64,000 nucleotides of DNA from CADEDV01 sp964437415 (GTDB lineage: Bacteria > Bacteroidota > Bacteroidia > Chitinophagales > Chitinophagaceae). Every line of letters begins with the position of its first letter. Position 1 is the stretch's first letter. The stretch lies in assembly GCA_964437415.1 (NCBI GenBank), contig CAYTGN010000009.1:1-64000 (forward strand), in the 5' to 3' direction. Shown piece after piece: positions 8,494-16,323 of this stretch. Under the pieces are notes generated by a model. That model was not told where the DNA came from. It was given only the letters and a program-made list of their open reading frames with translations, and ran no database searches. A program made the position numbers and the translations under genes.

Positions 8494-8989
8494 ATGAAAA
8501 AAATATTACTTGTTTTTTTCGCTATTCCTGGTTTCTGTTTTTGCCGTTGCGCAGGAGACGGCTGCTAAATCTGTTTATTTTGAATTAGGAGGTCCGGGTC
8601 TTGCGTCTTTCAATTTTGATACCCGTTTTGGACCGAGAGAAGATGGACTGGGCGGACGAATTGGATTTGGTGGGTTTAGCATTTCAAGTGATGGCGATAA
8701 GGCCGGTCTTGTGTTTATTCCTATTGGCCTCAACTATCTGTTAGGTAAGGACGGAAAAAACTATTTTGAGTTAGGAGCTGGTGTTACGCCGGTGATCGGC
8801 TCCAGTTCTACAACTGATGAAAATTTCACATCAACTTTTGGCCACCTGAATTTTGGCTACCGTCTTCAGCCCTCAAACGGCGGTTTCACTTTCCGTGCAT
8901 TTATTACTCCTATTTTCGGAAGTTTTGGTTTTATCCCATATTATGGGGGTGTTTCCTTTGGCTATAAATTTGGCAGCGGAAAAAAATAA
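8494..8989 (+). pseudogene. Small exported beta-rich protein with a frameshift in its signal peptide
   Basis: The uninterrupted frame covers 8510-8989 (159 residues) but begins at a TTG inside what looks like a signal peptide. The natural ATG at 8494 is one base out of frame and its own frame stops at 8566-8568. Removing one T from the T7 run at 8513-8519 restores MKKILLVFSLFLVSVFAVA followed by Gln-Glu, a textbook signal peptide joined to the mature protein. The mature part has alternating Gly and aromatic residues ('YFELGGPGLASFNFDTRFG', 'GVSFGYKFGSGKK') and looks like a small outer-membrane beta-barrel. It may be a sequencing error, a real lesion, or slippage-controlled expression. Function unknown. 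Confidence 0.72.
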
Positions 8990-9032
8990 TTGTGCAGCGA
9001 AGAATCCCGAACTGTCTGATACTTTTTATAAC

Positions 9033-9060
9033 AAAAGACTGCCCCAGGTGGTCTTTTTTA
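9033..9060. terminator. Bidirectional terminator between the exported protein and hisIE
   Basis: An 11-bp stem with two G-T pairs, AAAAGACTGCC (9033-9043) / GGTGGTCTTTT (9047-9057), has T-runs on both sides (TTTTTT on plus; TTTTGTTAT on minus). It sits in the convergent gap and can end both the upstream plus-strand gene and the his operon on the minus strand. Confidence 0.8.
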
Positions 9061-9648
9061 TTTGTGTCTTTCAGCTAGCTTGTTTACTACATCATTCAGG
9101 CGGTAATCCTTTGCCTGCAGCAAAATGAGATAATGGAATAAGAGGTCAGCAGCTTCGTTTAAGAATTTTTCCTCGTTATCATCTTTACTTTCTATCACCA
9201 GCTCCACTGCTTCTTCACCCACTTTCTGCGCAATCTTATTAATGCCTTTGGCAAAAAGTGAAGAGGTGTAGGAATTATCAGAAGGGTTGTTTTTTCTTTC
9301 ACTAATTATCTCCTCCAGCTTTTGCAGGGAGAATAAAGGATTTGTTTCATTAAAACAGGTGTCAGCGCCGGTATGACAAACAGGCTCGGCCGGCTGGGCT
9401 TTTACCAGTAATGTATCGTTGTCGCAGTCAACCAGCATTTCCTTCAGCAAAAGAAAATTGCCCGAAGTTTCTCCCTTGGTCCACAGACGTTGTTTGCTGC
9501 GGCTGAAAAAAGTGACTTTGCCTGTTTCTTTTGTTTGTGCATAAGCTTCTTCATTCATAAAGCCCAGCATCAGCACTATGTTGCTGGCATCATCCTGCAC
9601 AATGGCAGGAACAAGACCATTACTGTATTTGGAGAAATCAGGTTTCAT
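9058..9648 (-). CDS. hisIE: Bifunctional phosphoribosyl-AMP cyclohydrolase / phosphoribosyl-ATP pyrophosphatase
   Basis: 196 residues, the fused HisI-HisE form. It performs steps 2 and 3 of histidine synthesis. The HisI half (about 1-110) shows 'VPAIVQDDASNIVLMLGFMNEEA', 'RLWTKGETSGN' and the metal-binding 'VDCDNDTLLV' and 'PVCHTGADTCF'. The HisE half (about 115-196) is helical, with 'KINKIAQKVGEEAVELVIES'-like residues and 'NEAADLLFHYLILL'. Last gene of the his operon; its start overlaps the hisF stop as ATGA, so translation is probably coupled. Confidence 0.96.
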   Translation of the reverse strand: MKPDFSKYSNGLVPAIVQDDASNIVLMLGFMNEEAYAQTKETGKVTFFSRSKQRLWTKGETSGNFLLLKEMLVDCDNDTLLVKAQPAEPVCHTGADTCFNETNPLFSLQKLEEIISERKNNPSDNSYTSSLFAKGINKIAQKVGEEAVELVIESKDDNEEKFLNEAADLLFHYLILLQAKDYRLNDVVNKLAERHK

Positions 9649-10400
9649 AATCTTACAGGTATTTGTTGGTTGGCTAAATAGTTTTTTAGATCCGGGATGG
9701 CTATTTCTTTGAAATGAAAAATGCTGGCAGCCAGACCTGCATCTGCTTTTGCTATGCCGAAAACCTCAGCAAAATGCTGCATCGTGCCTGCACCTCCTGA
9801 TGCAATGACAGGGATATTCACAGCGGTGGCAATTTCTTTTGTGATAGCTAATGCAAAACCGTTTTTAGTGCCGTCATTTTCCATGGAAGTCAACAATATT
9901 TCACCGGCGCCTCTTGCTGTAATTTCTTTTGCCCAGTCTGATGCTTTTTTATCCGTAGGTGTTCTGCCACCATGCGTTACCACTGTCCATATATCATTGA
10001 TAAGTTTGGCATCAATGGCCACTACCACACACTGGCTGCCGAAATTCCTGGCCAGTTCATCTACCAATGAAGGGTTTTTTACAGCAGATGTGTTGATAGA
10101 AATTTTATCTGCTCCGTTTTCCAGCAGTATTCTCACATCTTCAACCGTATTGATACCGCCACCTACGGTGAACGGGATATTAATATGGGTGGCAATATCT
10201 CTCACCAATTTTGCCAGTGTTTTTCTTTTTTCCGTGGTGGCAGTAATGTCGAGGAAAACCAATTCATCAGCCCCTTCTTCGCAATAGCGGACCGCCAGTT
10301 CCACCGGGTCGCCTGCATCACGCAACTGGATAAAGTTGGTGCCCTTTACCGTTCTTCCGTCTTTAATATCAAGACAGGGTATGATGCGTTTTGTGAGCAT
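9645..10400 (-). CDS. hisF: Imidazole glycerol phosphate synthase, cyclase subunit
   Basis: 251 residues, a (beta/alpha)8 barrel. With HisH it converts PRFAR and glutamine-derived ammonia to imidazole glycerol phosphate plus AICAR. Catalytic Asp residues are in 'IIPCLDIKDGRTVKGTNF' (about Asp11) and 'VVAIDAKLIN' (about Asp130). Phosphate-binding loops 'PFTVGGGINTVED' and 'PVIASGGAGTMQHF' are intact. It lies 3 bp after hisA and overlaps hisIE by 4 bp, within the tightly packed his operon. Confidence 0.97.
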   Translation of the reverse strand: MLTKRIIPCLDIKDGRTVKGTNFIQLRDAGDPVELAVRYCEEGADELVFLDITATTEKRKTLAKLVRDIATHINIPFTVGGGINTVEDVRILLENGADKISINTSAVKNPSLVDELARNFGSQCVVVAIDAKLINDIWTVVTHGGRTPTDKKASDWAKEITARGAGEILLTSMENDGTKNGFALAITKEIATAVNIPVIASGGAGTMQHFAEVFGIAKADAGLAASIFHFKEIAIPDLKNYLANQQIPVRL

Positions 10401-10403
10401 AGG

Positions 10404-11123
10404 TCAAATAAGAAATTTTTTCAGATCAGTCAACCGGATCTTATTTTCATAAATCGCTTTGCCAATGATAGCGCCGTCCAATCCTGCTTCTCTCAACTCT
10501 TCTATCTCATCCACGGTTGAAATGCCGCCACTGGCGATCAGGTCAATGGAAGGATGCCCGTTCATTATTTTTTTATAAAGATCAATGGAAGAACCCTGCA
10601 ACAATCCGTCTTTGCTCACATCGGTGCAAAAGAACTGCTTCACGCCTTTGGTCTTGTATTTTGCGATAAGGTCAAAGACACTCAGCGAGGTGGATTCTGT
10701 CCATCCTTTCACTACAATTTTTTCATCTTTCACATCGGCGCCGATGATGAATTTTTCGGCACCATATGCCAGCAGCCAGCCGGAAAAGCTGAACTCATCT
10801 TTGGCAGCAATGCTCCCGATGGCTGCATACGCCGCACCTGAATTAAACGCTATCTCCACATTTTTTTGTGTGCTGATGCCTCCGCTGAAATCAATCAGCA
10901 GTTTTGTTTTCCCGGCAATTCTTTCCAGCACTTTCCAGTTTTTCACATCACCGGCTTTGGCGCCGTCAAGGTCAACGAGGTGAAGACGTTTTAAACCTGC
11001 ATCTTCAAATTGCAGGGCCACTTCCAGCGGGTCTTCATTGTAAATGGTCTTTTGGCTGTAATCGCCTTTTACAAGCCGCACACATTTTCCGTCAATAATA
11101 TCAATGGCAGGTATGATGGTCAT
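10404..11123 (-). CDS. hisA: ProFAR isomerase (1-(5-phosphoribosyl)-5-[(5-phosphoribosylamino)methylideneamino]imidazole-4-carboxamide isomerase)
   Basis: 239 residues, half-barrel-duplicated (beta/alpha)8 enzyme that performs the Amadori isomerisation of ProFAR to PRFAR. The N-terminal catalytic Asp is in 'IIPAIDIIDGKCVRLVKGDYSQ' and the second Asp in 'FFCTDVSKDGLLQG'. The phosphate loops 'LIDFSGGISTQKN' and 'IASGGISTVDEI' are present. One base separates it from hisH and three bases from hisF, so the three genes are translated from one message. Confidence 0.97.
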   Translation of the reverse strand: MTIIPAIDIIDGKCVRLVKGDYSQKTIYNEDPLEVALQFEDAGLKRLHLVDLDGAKAGDVKNWKVLERIAGKTKLLIDFSGGISTQKNVEIAFNSGAAYAAIGSIAAKDEFSFSGWLLAYGAEKFIIGADVKDEKIVVKGWTESTSLSVFDLIAKYKTKGVKQFFCTDVSKDGLLQGSSIDLYKKIMNGHPSIDLIASGGISTVDEIEELREAGLDGAIIGKAIYENKIRLTDLKKFLI

Positions 11124-11124
11124 C

Positions 11125-11715
11125 TTAGAGTGATAAGAAGTTTTTTAAAATTTGTTCCCCGGTTTTTGCACTTTTTTCAGGGTGAAACTGCACGCCATAA
11201 AAATTGTCTTTTTGCATAGCAGAAGAATAGTCTAGTATATATTCAGTTGTTGCAATACTGCAGGGATTGGCCCCGGCATAATAACCATGTACAAAATAAC
11301 AATAACTGTTTTCAGCTACACCCCGGAATAATTCTGTTTTCAGGTCATAAATATTATTCCAGCCGATCTGCGGCACTTTTTCAAGGTTGACAGGGTTAAA
11401 TCGTTTCACAATAACGTTATCAAAAACACCAAGGCAAGCAGTGCTATTCTCTTCGGAGTAAGAACAAAGTAGTTGCATGCCGAGGCAAATGCCCAGCACC
11501 GGTTGCTGCAAAGAAACAATCAGTTTGTCCAGGTCTCTTTCTTTGAGATAGTTCATGGCTGTGCTGGCTTCGCCAACACCGGGGAAAATTACTTTGTTGG
11601 CTGAATGTATCTCTTCCGGGTCATCCGTCACTGTTGCCGTAACACCAATCCTTTCCAGTGCAAAAAGTACGGACTGGATATTGCCGGCGTTATATTTTAT
11701 GATCGCAACTTTCAT
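11125..11715 (-). CDS. hisH: Imidazole glycerol phosphate synthase, glutaminase subunit
   Basis: 196 residues, a class I glutamine amidotransferase that supplies ammonia to HisF. Visible motifs: 'IIKYNAGNIQSV' at the N-terminus, 'VIFPGVGEASTAM', the nucleophilic Cys in 'PVLGICLGMQLL', and the His-Glu pair in 'YGVQFHPEKSAK'. The gene is separated from hisB by 44 bp, the largest gap inside the operon, and that gap holds a palindrome. Confidence 0.96.
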   Translation of the reverse strand: MKVAIIKYNAGNIQSVLFALERIGVTATVTDDPEEIHSANKVIFPGVGEASTAMNYLKERDLDKLIVSLQQPVLGICLGMQLLCSYSEENSTACLGVFDNVIVKRFNPVNLEKVPQIGWNNIYDLKTELFRGVAENSYCYFVHGYYAGANPCSIATTEYILDYSSAMQKDNFYGVQFHPEKSAKTGEQILKNFLSL

Positions 11716-11741
11716 TTCTTGTTCTCTATGTTTATGTGTCA

Positions 11742-11754
11742 GACGGAGTCCGTC
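11742..11754. repeat. 13-bp palindrome between hisB and hisH
   Basis: GACGGAGTCCGTC is a perfect 6-1-6 inverted repeat in the only sizeable gap inside the his operon. Nothing resembling a T-tract follows, so it is not an obvious terminator. It could be a short dispersed palindromic element or an RNA processing or stabilising hairpin. Confidence 0.55.
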
Positions 11755-11759
11755 AGGTA

Positions 11760-12944
11760 CTATAGGATCCCTTTTGTGCTGGGCAGTTTAAGATTATCGG
11801 CATCTCTTTTCACTGCCATTTTGATTGCTTTGGCTAATGCTTTGAATATGGATTCAATTTTATGATGTTCGTTGTCGCCTTCCACTTTTATATTCAGGTT
11901 GCACCTGGCCGCATCACTAAATGACTTGAAAAAGTGATAAAACATTTCCGTGGGCATATCACCGATCTTTTCTCTTTTAAAGGCTGCTTCCCAAACGAGC
12001 CAGCTTCTGCCGCCAAAATCCAGTGCTACCTGTGCTATTGAATCATCCATCGGCAGGGTGAAACCATAGCGTTCAATTCCTTTCTTATTTCCTAATGCGG
12101 TTGCAAATGCTTCACCAAGGGCAATGGCAGTGTCTTCTATAGTATGATGTTCGTCAATATGCAGGTCGCCGTCAACTGTTATGGCCAGGTCAATTCCGCT
12201 GTGCCGGCCCAGTTGGTCCAGCATGTGATCAAAAAAGTTCAGCCCTGTTTTTATTTCCGTTTTACCGGTTCCGTCAAGGTTCAGTTCAATGCTGATCTTT
12301 GTTTCATTGGTATTGCGCTGGTGCTGTATGATCCTTTGCCCCAACTTCAGGAATTCATAAATTTTTTTCCAGTCGGTTGTCTCCAGTACCACCGTCTGTT
12401 GCAATGTTTCCCATCCATCTTTTATTTCTGCTCCGCCCAGGCCGGGTTCAAGATTCAGCCAGATAGCTTTGCAGCCAAGGTTCTTTGCGAGTTGCACATC
12501 GGTGATGCGGTCACCGATCACAAATGATCCGGGCAGATCGTATTCAGGGTTGTTGATGTATTTTACCAGCATACCCGTTCCCGGTTTGCGGGTGGGTTTA
12601 TTTTCATGCGAAAAACTTTTATCAATAAGCACATCGCTGAAACGGATGTTTTCGTTTTCCAAACTTTTCATCACAAAATCATGAACGGGCCGGAAAGTGT
12701 TTTCGGGGTAAGAATCTGTTCCCAATCCATCCTGGTTAGTGACCATCACCAGTTCATAATCCAGTTCACCGGCAATTTTTTTCATCCAGTAAAACATGCC
12801 AGGATAAAATTCCAGTTTCTCAAAAGAGTCAATCTGATAAGTAGGCGGAGCTTCTTTGATCAGTGTGCCATCACGGTCAATGAACAATATCTTCCGGCCT
12901 CCCTGCCCCCCGCGGGGGGGATCTGTGAGAATCTGGTTACTCAT
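11760..12944 (-). CDS. hisB: Bifunctional histidinol-phosphatase / imidazoleglycerol-phosphate dehydratase
   Basis: 394 residues, the fused form. The N-terminal HAD phosphatase (about residues 15-190) has 'ILFIDRDGTLIKE' with the nucleophile Asp and 'FVIGDRITDVQLAKNLG'. The C-terminal IGP dehydratase (about 205-394) has the Mn-binding 'DEHHTIEDTAIALGEA' and 'GDNEHHKIESIFKALA', and 'MDDSIAQVALDFGGR'. It performs steps 6 and 8 of the pathway. The N-terminus carries extra residues 'TDPPRGGQGGR' before the HAD domain, encoded by a GC-rich palindromic element that also occurs in leuC. Its start overlaps the hisC 3' end by 8 bp. Confidence 0.96.
   Translation of the reverse strand: MSNQILTDPPRGGQGGRKILFIDRDGTLIKEAPPTYQIDSFEKLEFYPGMFYWMKKIAGELDYELVMVTNQDGLGTDSYPENTFRPVHDFVMKSLENENIRFSDVLIDKSFSHENKPTRKPGTGMLVKYINNPEYDLPGSFVIGDRITDVQLAKNLGCKAIWLNLEPGLGGAEIKDGWETLQQTVVLETTDWKKIYEFLKLGQRIIQHQRNTNETKISIELNLDGTGKTEIKTGLNFFDHMLDQLGRHSGIDLAITVDGDLHIDEHHTIEDTAIALGEAFATALGNKKGIERYGFTLPMDDSIAQVALDFGGRSWLVWEAAFKREKIGDMPTEMFYHFFKSFSDAARCNLNIKVEGDNEHHKIESIFKALAKAIKMAVKRDADNLKLPSTKGIL
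12899..12930 (-). repeat. In-frame GC-rich palindromic element in hisB
   Basis: CCCCCCGCGGGGGGG (12906-12920) forms a C-run/G-run hairpin and is followed by ATCTGTGAGA. On the coding strand it encodes the Pro-Pro-Arg-Gly-Gly stretch near the HisB N-terminus. The leuC copy (55617-55649) shares the CCGCCCCCCGC core, the G-run and the following AT(C/T)TG...GAGA, so the two look like copies of one mobile or dispersed repeat. Confidence 0.7.
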
Positions 12945-13998
12945 TAGATATATTAATTTTTGTGAGTGCTTGTATTAATTTGCTATTTTCCTCAGGCGTT
13001 CCGATGGTTATCCGGAGGCAGTCATCACAGAGTATAACTTTGGAACGGTCTCTTACGATAATTCCTTCGCCTGAAAGCTGTTCATATACTTTTCTGGCTT
13101 CTGTCATTTTCACCAGCAGGAAATTAGCGTCGGAAGGATAAACGGTTTGTGTGATTTCCAGCTTCAGCAATTCTTCTTTCAGCCATTCTCTTTGTTCAAC
13201 GGTGATCTGTATCCAGTCATTAACCGTTTCAATATTCTCCAGTGCTTCCAATGCCAGTTGTTGTGTGGCGGTGCTGATATTATAAGGATATTTCACCTTG
13301 TTCATGTACTGAATGATCGGTTCACCGGCAAAGGCCATTCCCAGCCGGAGACCAGCCAGCCCCCATGCTTTTGACAATGTTTGCAGGATAACCAGGTTGG
13401 GGTATTCAGTAAGTTCCGGTATAAATGTTTTTTGCCGGGAATAGTTGATATAAGCTTCGTCAATCACCACGAGCCCCTCAAAATTATTGAGCAGCACTTC
13501 CACATCGGTTTTGCTGATACTGTTACCAGTGGGATTGTTGGGAGAACAGATAAAAATGAGTTTGGTAAAAGGATCAATCGCTTCTTCAATGGCATCGAGA
13601 TCCAATTGAAAGGTGCTTGTCAGCGGAACTTTTTTCAGTTTCACATCATTCATTCCGGCACACACTTCGTACATGCCATAGGTGGGAGGGAAGACTAGTG
13701 CATTGTCTTTGCCCGGCTCACAGCAAATGCGGAACAAAAGATCAATGGCTTCATCGCTGCCATTGCCGAGAAAGATATTTTTTGACGGAACACCTTTGAT
13801 CGAGCTGATCTTTTCCTTCAGTTTCAGTTGAAGTGGATCGGGATAACGGTTATAGTTTTCATCCAAAGGAGAGCCAAATGAATTTTCATTGGCATCAAGG
13901 AAAATACTGGCCATACCGCTGAACTCATGCCTTGCGGATGAATAGGCAGTCATTTCTTTGATATTCTTTCTTACTAAATTATCCAGGTTGAAATCCAT
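12937..13998 (-). CDS. hisC: Histidinol-phosphate aminotransferase
   Basis: 353 residues, PLP-dependent fold-type I aminotransferase converting imidazole acetol phosphate plus glutamate to histidinol phosphate. Features: 'DANENSFGSP' near the N-terminus, 'NIFLGNGSDEAIDLLFR', 'ICSPNNPTGN', 'LVVIDEAYINYS', and the PLP Lys in 'LQTLSKAWGLAGLRLG'. The C-terminal Arg motif is 'CLRITIGTPEEN'. It is 2 bp after hisD and overlaps hisB by 8 bp. Confidence 0.96.
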   Translation of the reverse strand: MDFNLDNLVRKNIKEMTAYSSARHEFSGMASIFLDANENSFGSPLDENYNRYPDPLQLKLKEKISSIKGVPSKNIFLGNGSDEAIDLLFRICCEPGKDNALVFPPTYGMYEVCAGMNDVKLKKVPLTSTFQLDLDAIEEAIDPFTKLIFICSPNNPTGNSISKTDVEVLLNNFEGLVVIDEAYINYSRQKTFIPELTEYPNLVILQTLSKAWGLAGLRLGMAFAGEPIIQYMNKVKYPYNISTATQQLALEALENIETVNDWIQITVEQREWLKEELLKLEITQTVYPSDANFLLVKMTEARKVYEQLSGEGIIVRDRSKVILCDDCLRITIGTPEENSKLIQALTKINISNE

Positions 13999-14000
13999 AC

Positions 14001-15287
14001 TTAATTTTTTAGACGAATCGCCACAGCGTTTTTGTGTGCATCAAGACCTTCAGCCGCTGCCATGGTCATTACTGTTTTGCCAATATGCTGTAATCCTTCT
14101 TTGGTCAATTGCTGATAAGTGATCTTTTTCACAAAACTATCTAAGGAAACACCGCTGTACATGGCCGCATAGCCATTGGTAGGTAGTGTATGGTTTGTGC
14201 CGCTGGCATAATCGCCAACACTTTCCGGCGAATAGTTTCCTATGAAAACGGAGCCTGCAGTTGTGATTTTTGCAAGAATCTTTTCAGAACAAGAAAGAAT
14301 CAGGTGCTCCGGGGCGTACAAGTTTGAGAGTTCTGCTGCTTTATCAAGTGATTGCAGCAGGATCGTCTTACTGTTTTGCAAAGCCTTTGCTGCTGTTTCC
14401 TTCCTCGGCAATTCTTTTAGTTGGTCAGCAATGGCGGCAGTAATTTTTTTTGCAACCAGCTCACTTGTTGAAAGTAAGATCATCTGTGAATCCGGGCCAT
14501 GTTCCGTCTGCGACAAAAGATCGGCTGCTACAAATTCAGGAACTGCTGATTCATCGGCAATCACCAGTACTTCAGATGGGCCTGCAGGCATATCTATGGT
14601 TACTCCTTCCTGTTGAACTAACTGTTTAGCCATTGTCACATATTGGTTGCCCGGCCCGAATATCTTGAACACTTTGGGAATGGTTTCCGTGCCATAGGCC
14701 ATAGCGCCGATAGCCTGCACACCACCTGCTTTGAAAATTTTTGTAACTCCGCATAGTTGTGCTGCATATAGTATCGCAGGGTGTATGGTAGCCCCCTCTC
14801 CTTTTGGAGAGGGGGTTGGGGGTGAGGTCAGAACAATTTCTTTACATCCTGCTATGGCTGCAGGAACTGCCAGCATCAATACAGTTGAAAAAAGCGGGGC
14901 AGAACCTCCCGGAATATACAAGCCTACTTTTTCAATGGATTTTGATTCCCGCCAGCAAACTACGCCGGGCATGGTTTCAATTTTCTGTATGGACTCTTTT
15001 TGTGAACGGTGAAAGACTTCAATGTTCTGCTTTGCCTGCTGAATGGCCTCCTTCAATTCTTCGCTAAGCAATGCTGCTGCAGTTTTGATGTCTTTTTCAG
15101 TTACCTGTAATCTTTTTACAGCCACTCCGTCAAATTCCTTGCTGAATTTGCGGACAGCTTTATCTCCTTTGGCTTTCACTTTCCCCAAAATCTTTTTTAC
15201 ACTTTTTTCAAGGGAGCTACTATCAGCAACAGGTCGCTGAACGATCTCCTGCCATTCTTTTTTTCCGGGATATTTATAGAGTTTCAT
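14001..15287 (-). CDS. hisD: Histidinol dehydrogenase
   Basis: 428 residues, zinc enzyme performing the last two oxidations from histidinol to histidine with NAD+. Motifs: 'VGLYIPGGSAPLFSTVLMLAVPAAIAGC', 'GGVQAIGAMAYGTE', 'MPAGPSEVLVIADE', the zinc/catalytic 'LLSQTEHGPDSQM' and 'GTNHTLPTNGYA'. An insertion 'SPPTPSPKGEGA' stands where family members have a short loop (roughly CTPPxxxGxI) before 'HPAILYAAQL'. The insertion is encoded by a perfect hairpin repeat, and the frame is preserved. Confidence 0.96.
   Translation of the reverse strand: MKLYKYPGKKEWQEIVQRPVADSSSLEKSVKKILGKVKAKGDKAVRKFSKEFDGVAVKRLQVTEKDIKTAAALLSEELKEAIQQAKQNIEVFHRSQKESIQKIETMPGVVCWRESKSIEKVGLYIPGGSAPLFSTVLMLAVPAAIAGCKEIVLTSPPTPSPKGEGATIHPAILYAAQLCGVTKIFKAGGVQAIGAMAYGTETIPKVFKIFGPGNQYVTMAKQLVQQEGVTIDMPAGPSEVLVIADESAVPEFVAADLLSQTEHGPDSQMILLSTSELVAKKITAAIADQLKELPRKETAAKALQNSKTILLQSLDKAAELSNLYAPEHLILSCSEKILAKITTAGSVFIGNYSPESVGDYASGTNHTLPTNGYAAMYSGVSLDSFVKKITYQQLTKEGLQHIGKTVMTMAAAEGLDAHKNAVAIRLKN
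14787..14828 (-). repeat. In-frame palindromic repeat element in hisD
   Basis: A perfect 10-bp stem CCCCCTCTCC / GGAGAGGGGG with a TTTT loop (14792-14815), followed by TTGGGGGTGAGGTC. On the coding strand it reads Leu-Thr-Ser-Pro-Pro-Thr-Pro-Ser-Pro-Lys-Gly-Glu-Gly. The flanking HisD sequence is intact on both sides, so the element was tolerated in a surface loop. I recall similar hairpins scattered in other Bacteroidota genomes; this was not checked. Confidence 0.78.
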
Positions 15288-15321
15288 AATAAATGTTACA
15301 CTTCCTTTTTGAGAATCAGTT

Positions 15322-16185
15322 TTACATTACCATTTTTTCAATCGGGATGATCAGGATGCCCTGTGCCCCTGCTGCTTTCAGTTGTTCAATCACATTCCAG
15401 AAATCACTTTCGCTGATCACCGAATGAACAGAGCTCCATCCGGGTTCTGCCAAAGGCAAAATGGTGGGACTCTTCATCCCGGGTAATAATTTACAAATTG
15501 AGTCAAGCTTATTGTTGGGGGCATTCAGCAGCACATACTTGTTGTTTTTAGCCTTTCTCACAGCACGGATGCGGAACAGTAAACTTTCAAGGATGATCTT
15601 TTTGGCAGGCAATAATTCTTTATTACTGATAAGCACCGCTTCCGATGATAAAATGGTCTCGATCTCTTTTAGCTCATTGGTGAAAAGAGTGCTGCCCGAA
15701 CTCACCAGGTCGCAGATGGAATCGGCCAAACCGATTCTAGGCGCAATTTCCACCGAACCGCTGATTTCATGAATAAAGGCAGTAATATTTTTTTCTTTCA
15801 GAAAGGCAGTGAGGATAACCGGGTAACTGGTGGCGATCTTTTTCCCGTTAAGGTCATTGACGGATTGCAGCGGGCCGTTTTTAGGAACAGCCAGCGATAA
15901 CCGGCATTTGCCAAAACCTAATTTTTCAATCACCTGCACTTCCTTGTTTTTTTCTTTCACAACATTCTGGCCGACAAAACCAATATCCGCCACAGCATCT
16001 TGCACATATTCCGGGATATCATCATCCCGCAGGAAGAAAATTTCAACCGGGAAATTGCCTGATAACACCCTTAACTGGTTGTTGCCATTGCTGACCTCGA
16101 TGCCACATTCTTTCAGCAGTTGCATGGAGCCTTCATAGAGCCGACCCGATTTCTGAACAGCGATCTTTAATGTTTCTTGTGTCAT
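15322..16185 (-). CDS. hisG: ATP phosphoribosyltransferase (long form)
   Basis: 287 residues, the long HisG type with a C-terminal ACT-like regulatory domain, which in this family binds histidine for feedback inhibition. It condenses ATP and PRPP in the first step of histidine synthesis. Seen: 'LKIAVQKSGRLYEGSMQLLKECGI', 'VADIGFVGQNVV', 'KKIATSYPVILTAFL', the PRPP loop 'ADSICDLVSSGSTLFTN' and the C-terminal 'EPGWSSVHSVISESDFWNVIEQLKAAGAQGILIIPIEKMV'. First structural gene of the operon; the ATG lies about 20 nt after the T-run of the leader terminator. Confidence 0.96.
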   Translation of the reverse strand: MTQETLKIAVQKSGRLYEGSMQLLKECGIEVSNGNNQLRVLSGNFPVEIFFLRDDDIPEYVQDAVADIGFVGQNVVKEKNKEVQVIEKLGFGKCRLSLAVPKNGPLQSVNDLNGKKIATSYPVILTAFLKEKNITAFIHEISGSVEIAPRIGLADSICDLVSSGSTLFTNELKEIETILSSEAVLISNKELLPAKKIILESLLFRIRAVRKAKNNKYVLLNAPNNKLDSICKLLPGMKSPTILPLAEPGWSSVHSVISESDFWNVIEQLKAAGAQGILIIPIEKMVM

Positions 16186-16202
16186 AAGTTGACTGTTATT
16201 AC

Positions 16203-16234
16203 AAATAAAAAGGGCTTACTGTTGAGTAAGCCCT
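16203..16234 (-). terminator. his operon attenuator (leader terminator)
   Basis: On the minus strand AGGGCTTACT (16234-16225) pairs perfectly with AGTAAGCCCT (16220-16211) around a 4-nt loop and is followed by TTTTTATTTG. It lies between the His-rich leader peptide and hisG. The leader segment GGGTAGGCC (16270-16262) can pair over 9 bp, with two G-U pairs, to GGCTTACTC (16232-16224), which overlaps the 5' arm and would serve as antiterminator. Confidence 0.88.
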
Positions 16235-16257
16235 TCACTATGATTTACATAATATCC

Positions 16258-16314
16258 TCACGGCCTACCCTGGCTGAGCAAGAAATGATGATGATTATGG
16301 GTGTATGTTTTCAT
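16258..16314 (-). CDS. hisL: his operon leader peptide
   Basis: An 18-residue ORF, MKTYTHNHHHFLLSQGRP, with His at positions 6, 8, 9 and 10. It ends 24 bp before the terminator hairpin and 73 bp before the hisG start. This is the layout of a ribosome-mediated attenuator: when charged His-tRNA is scarce the ribosome should stall on the His codons, the Gln-Gly-Arg-Pro codons stay unpaired, and they can capture the 5' arm of the terminator. A TATTTTTG -7 element lies only about 9 bp upstream, so the message may be almost leaderless. Named by analogy with enterobacterial hisL; there is no sequence homology beyond the His run. Confidence 0.85.
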   Translation of the reverse strand: MKTYTHNHHHFLLSQGRP

Positions 16315-16323
16315 ATCAGGCCT

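Noticed and set aside
8494..8568. Independent 24-residue ORF at 8494
   Set aside because: It is the out-of-frame start of the exported protein's signal peptide, not a separate gene.
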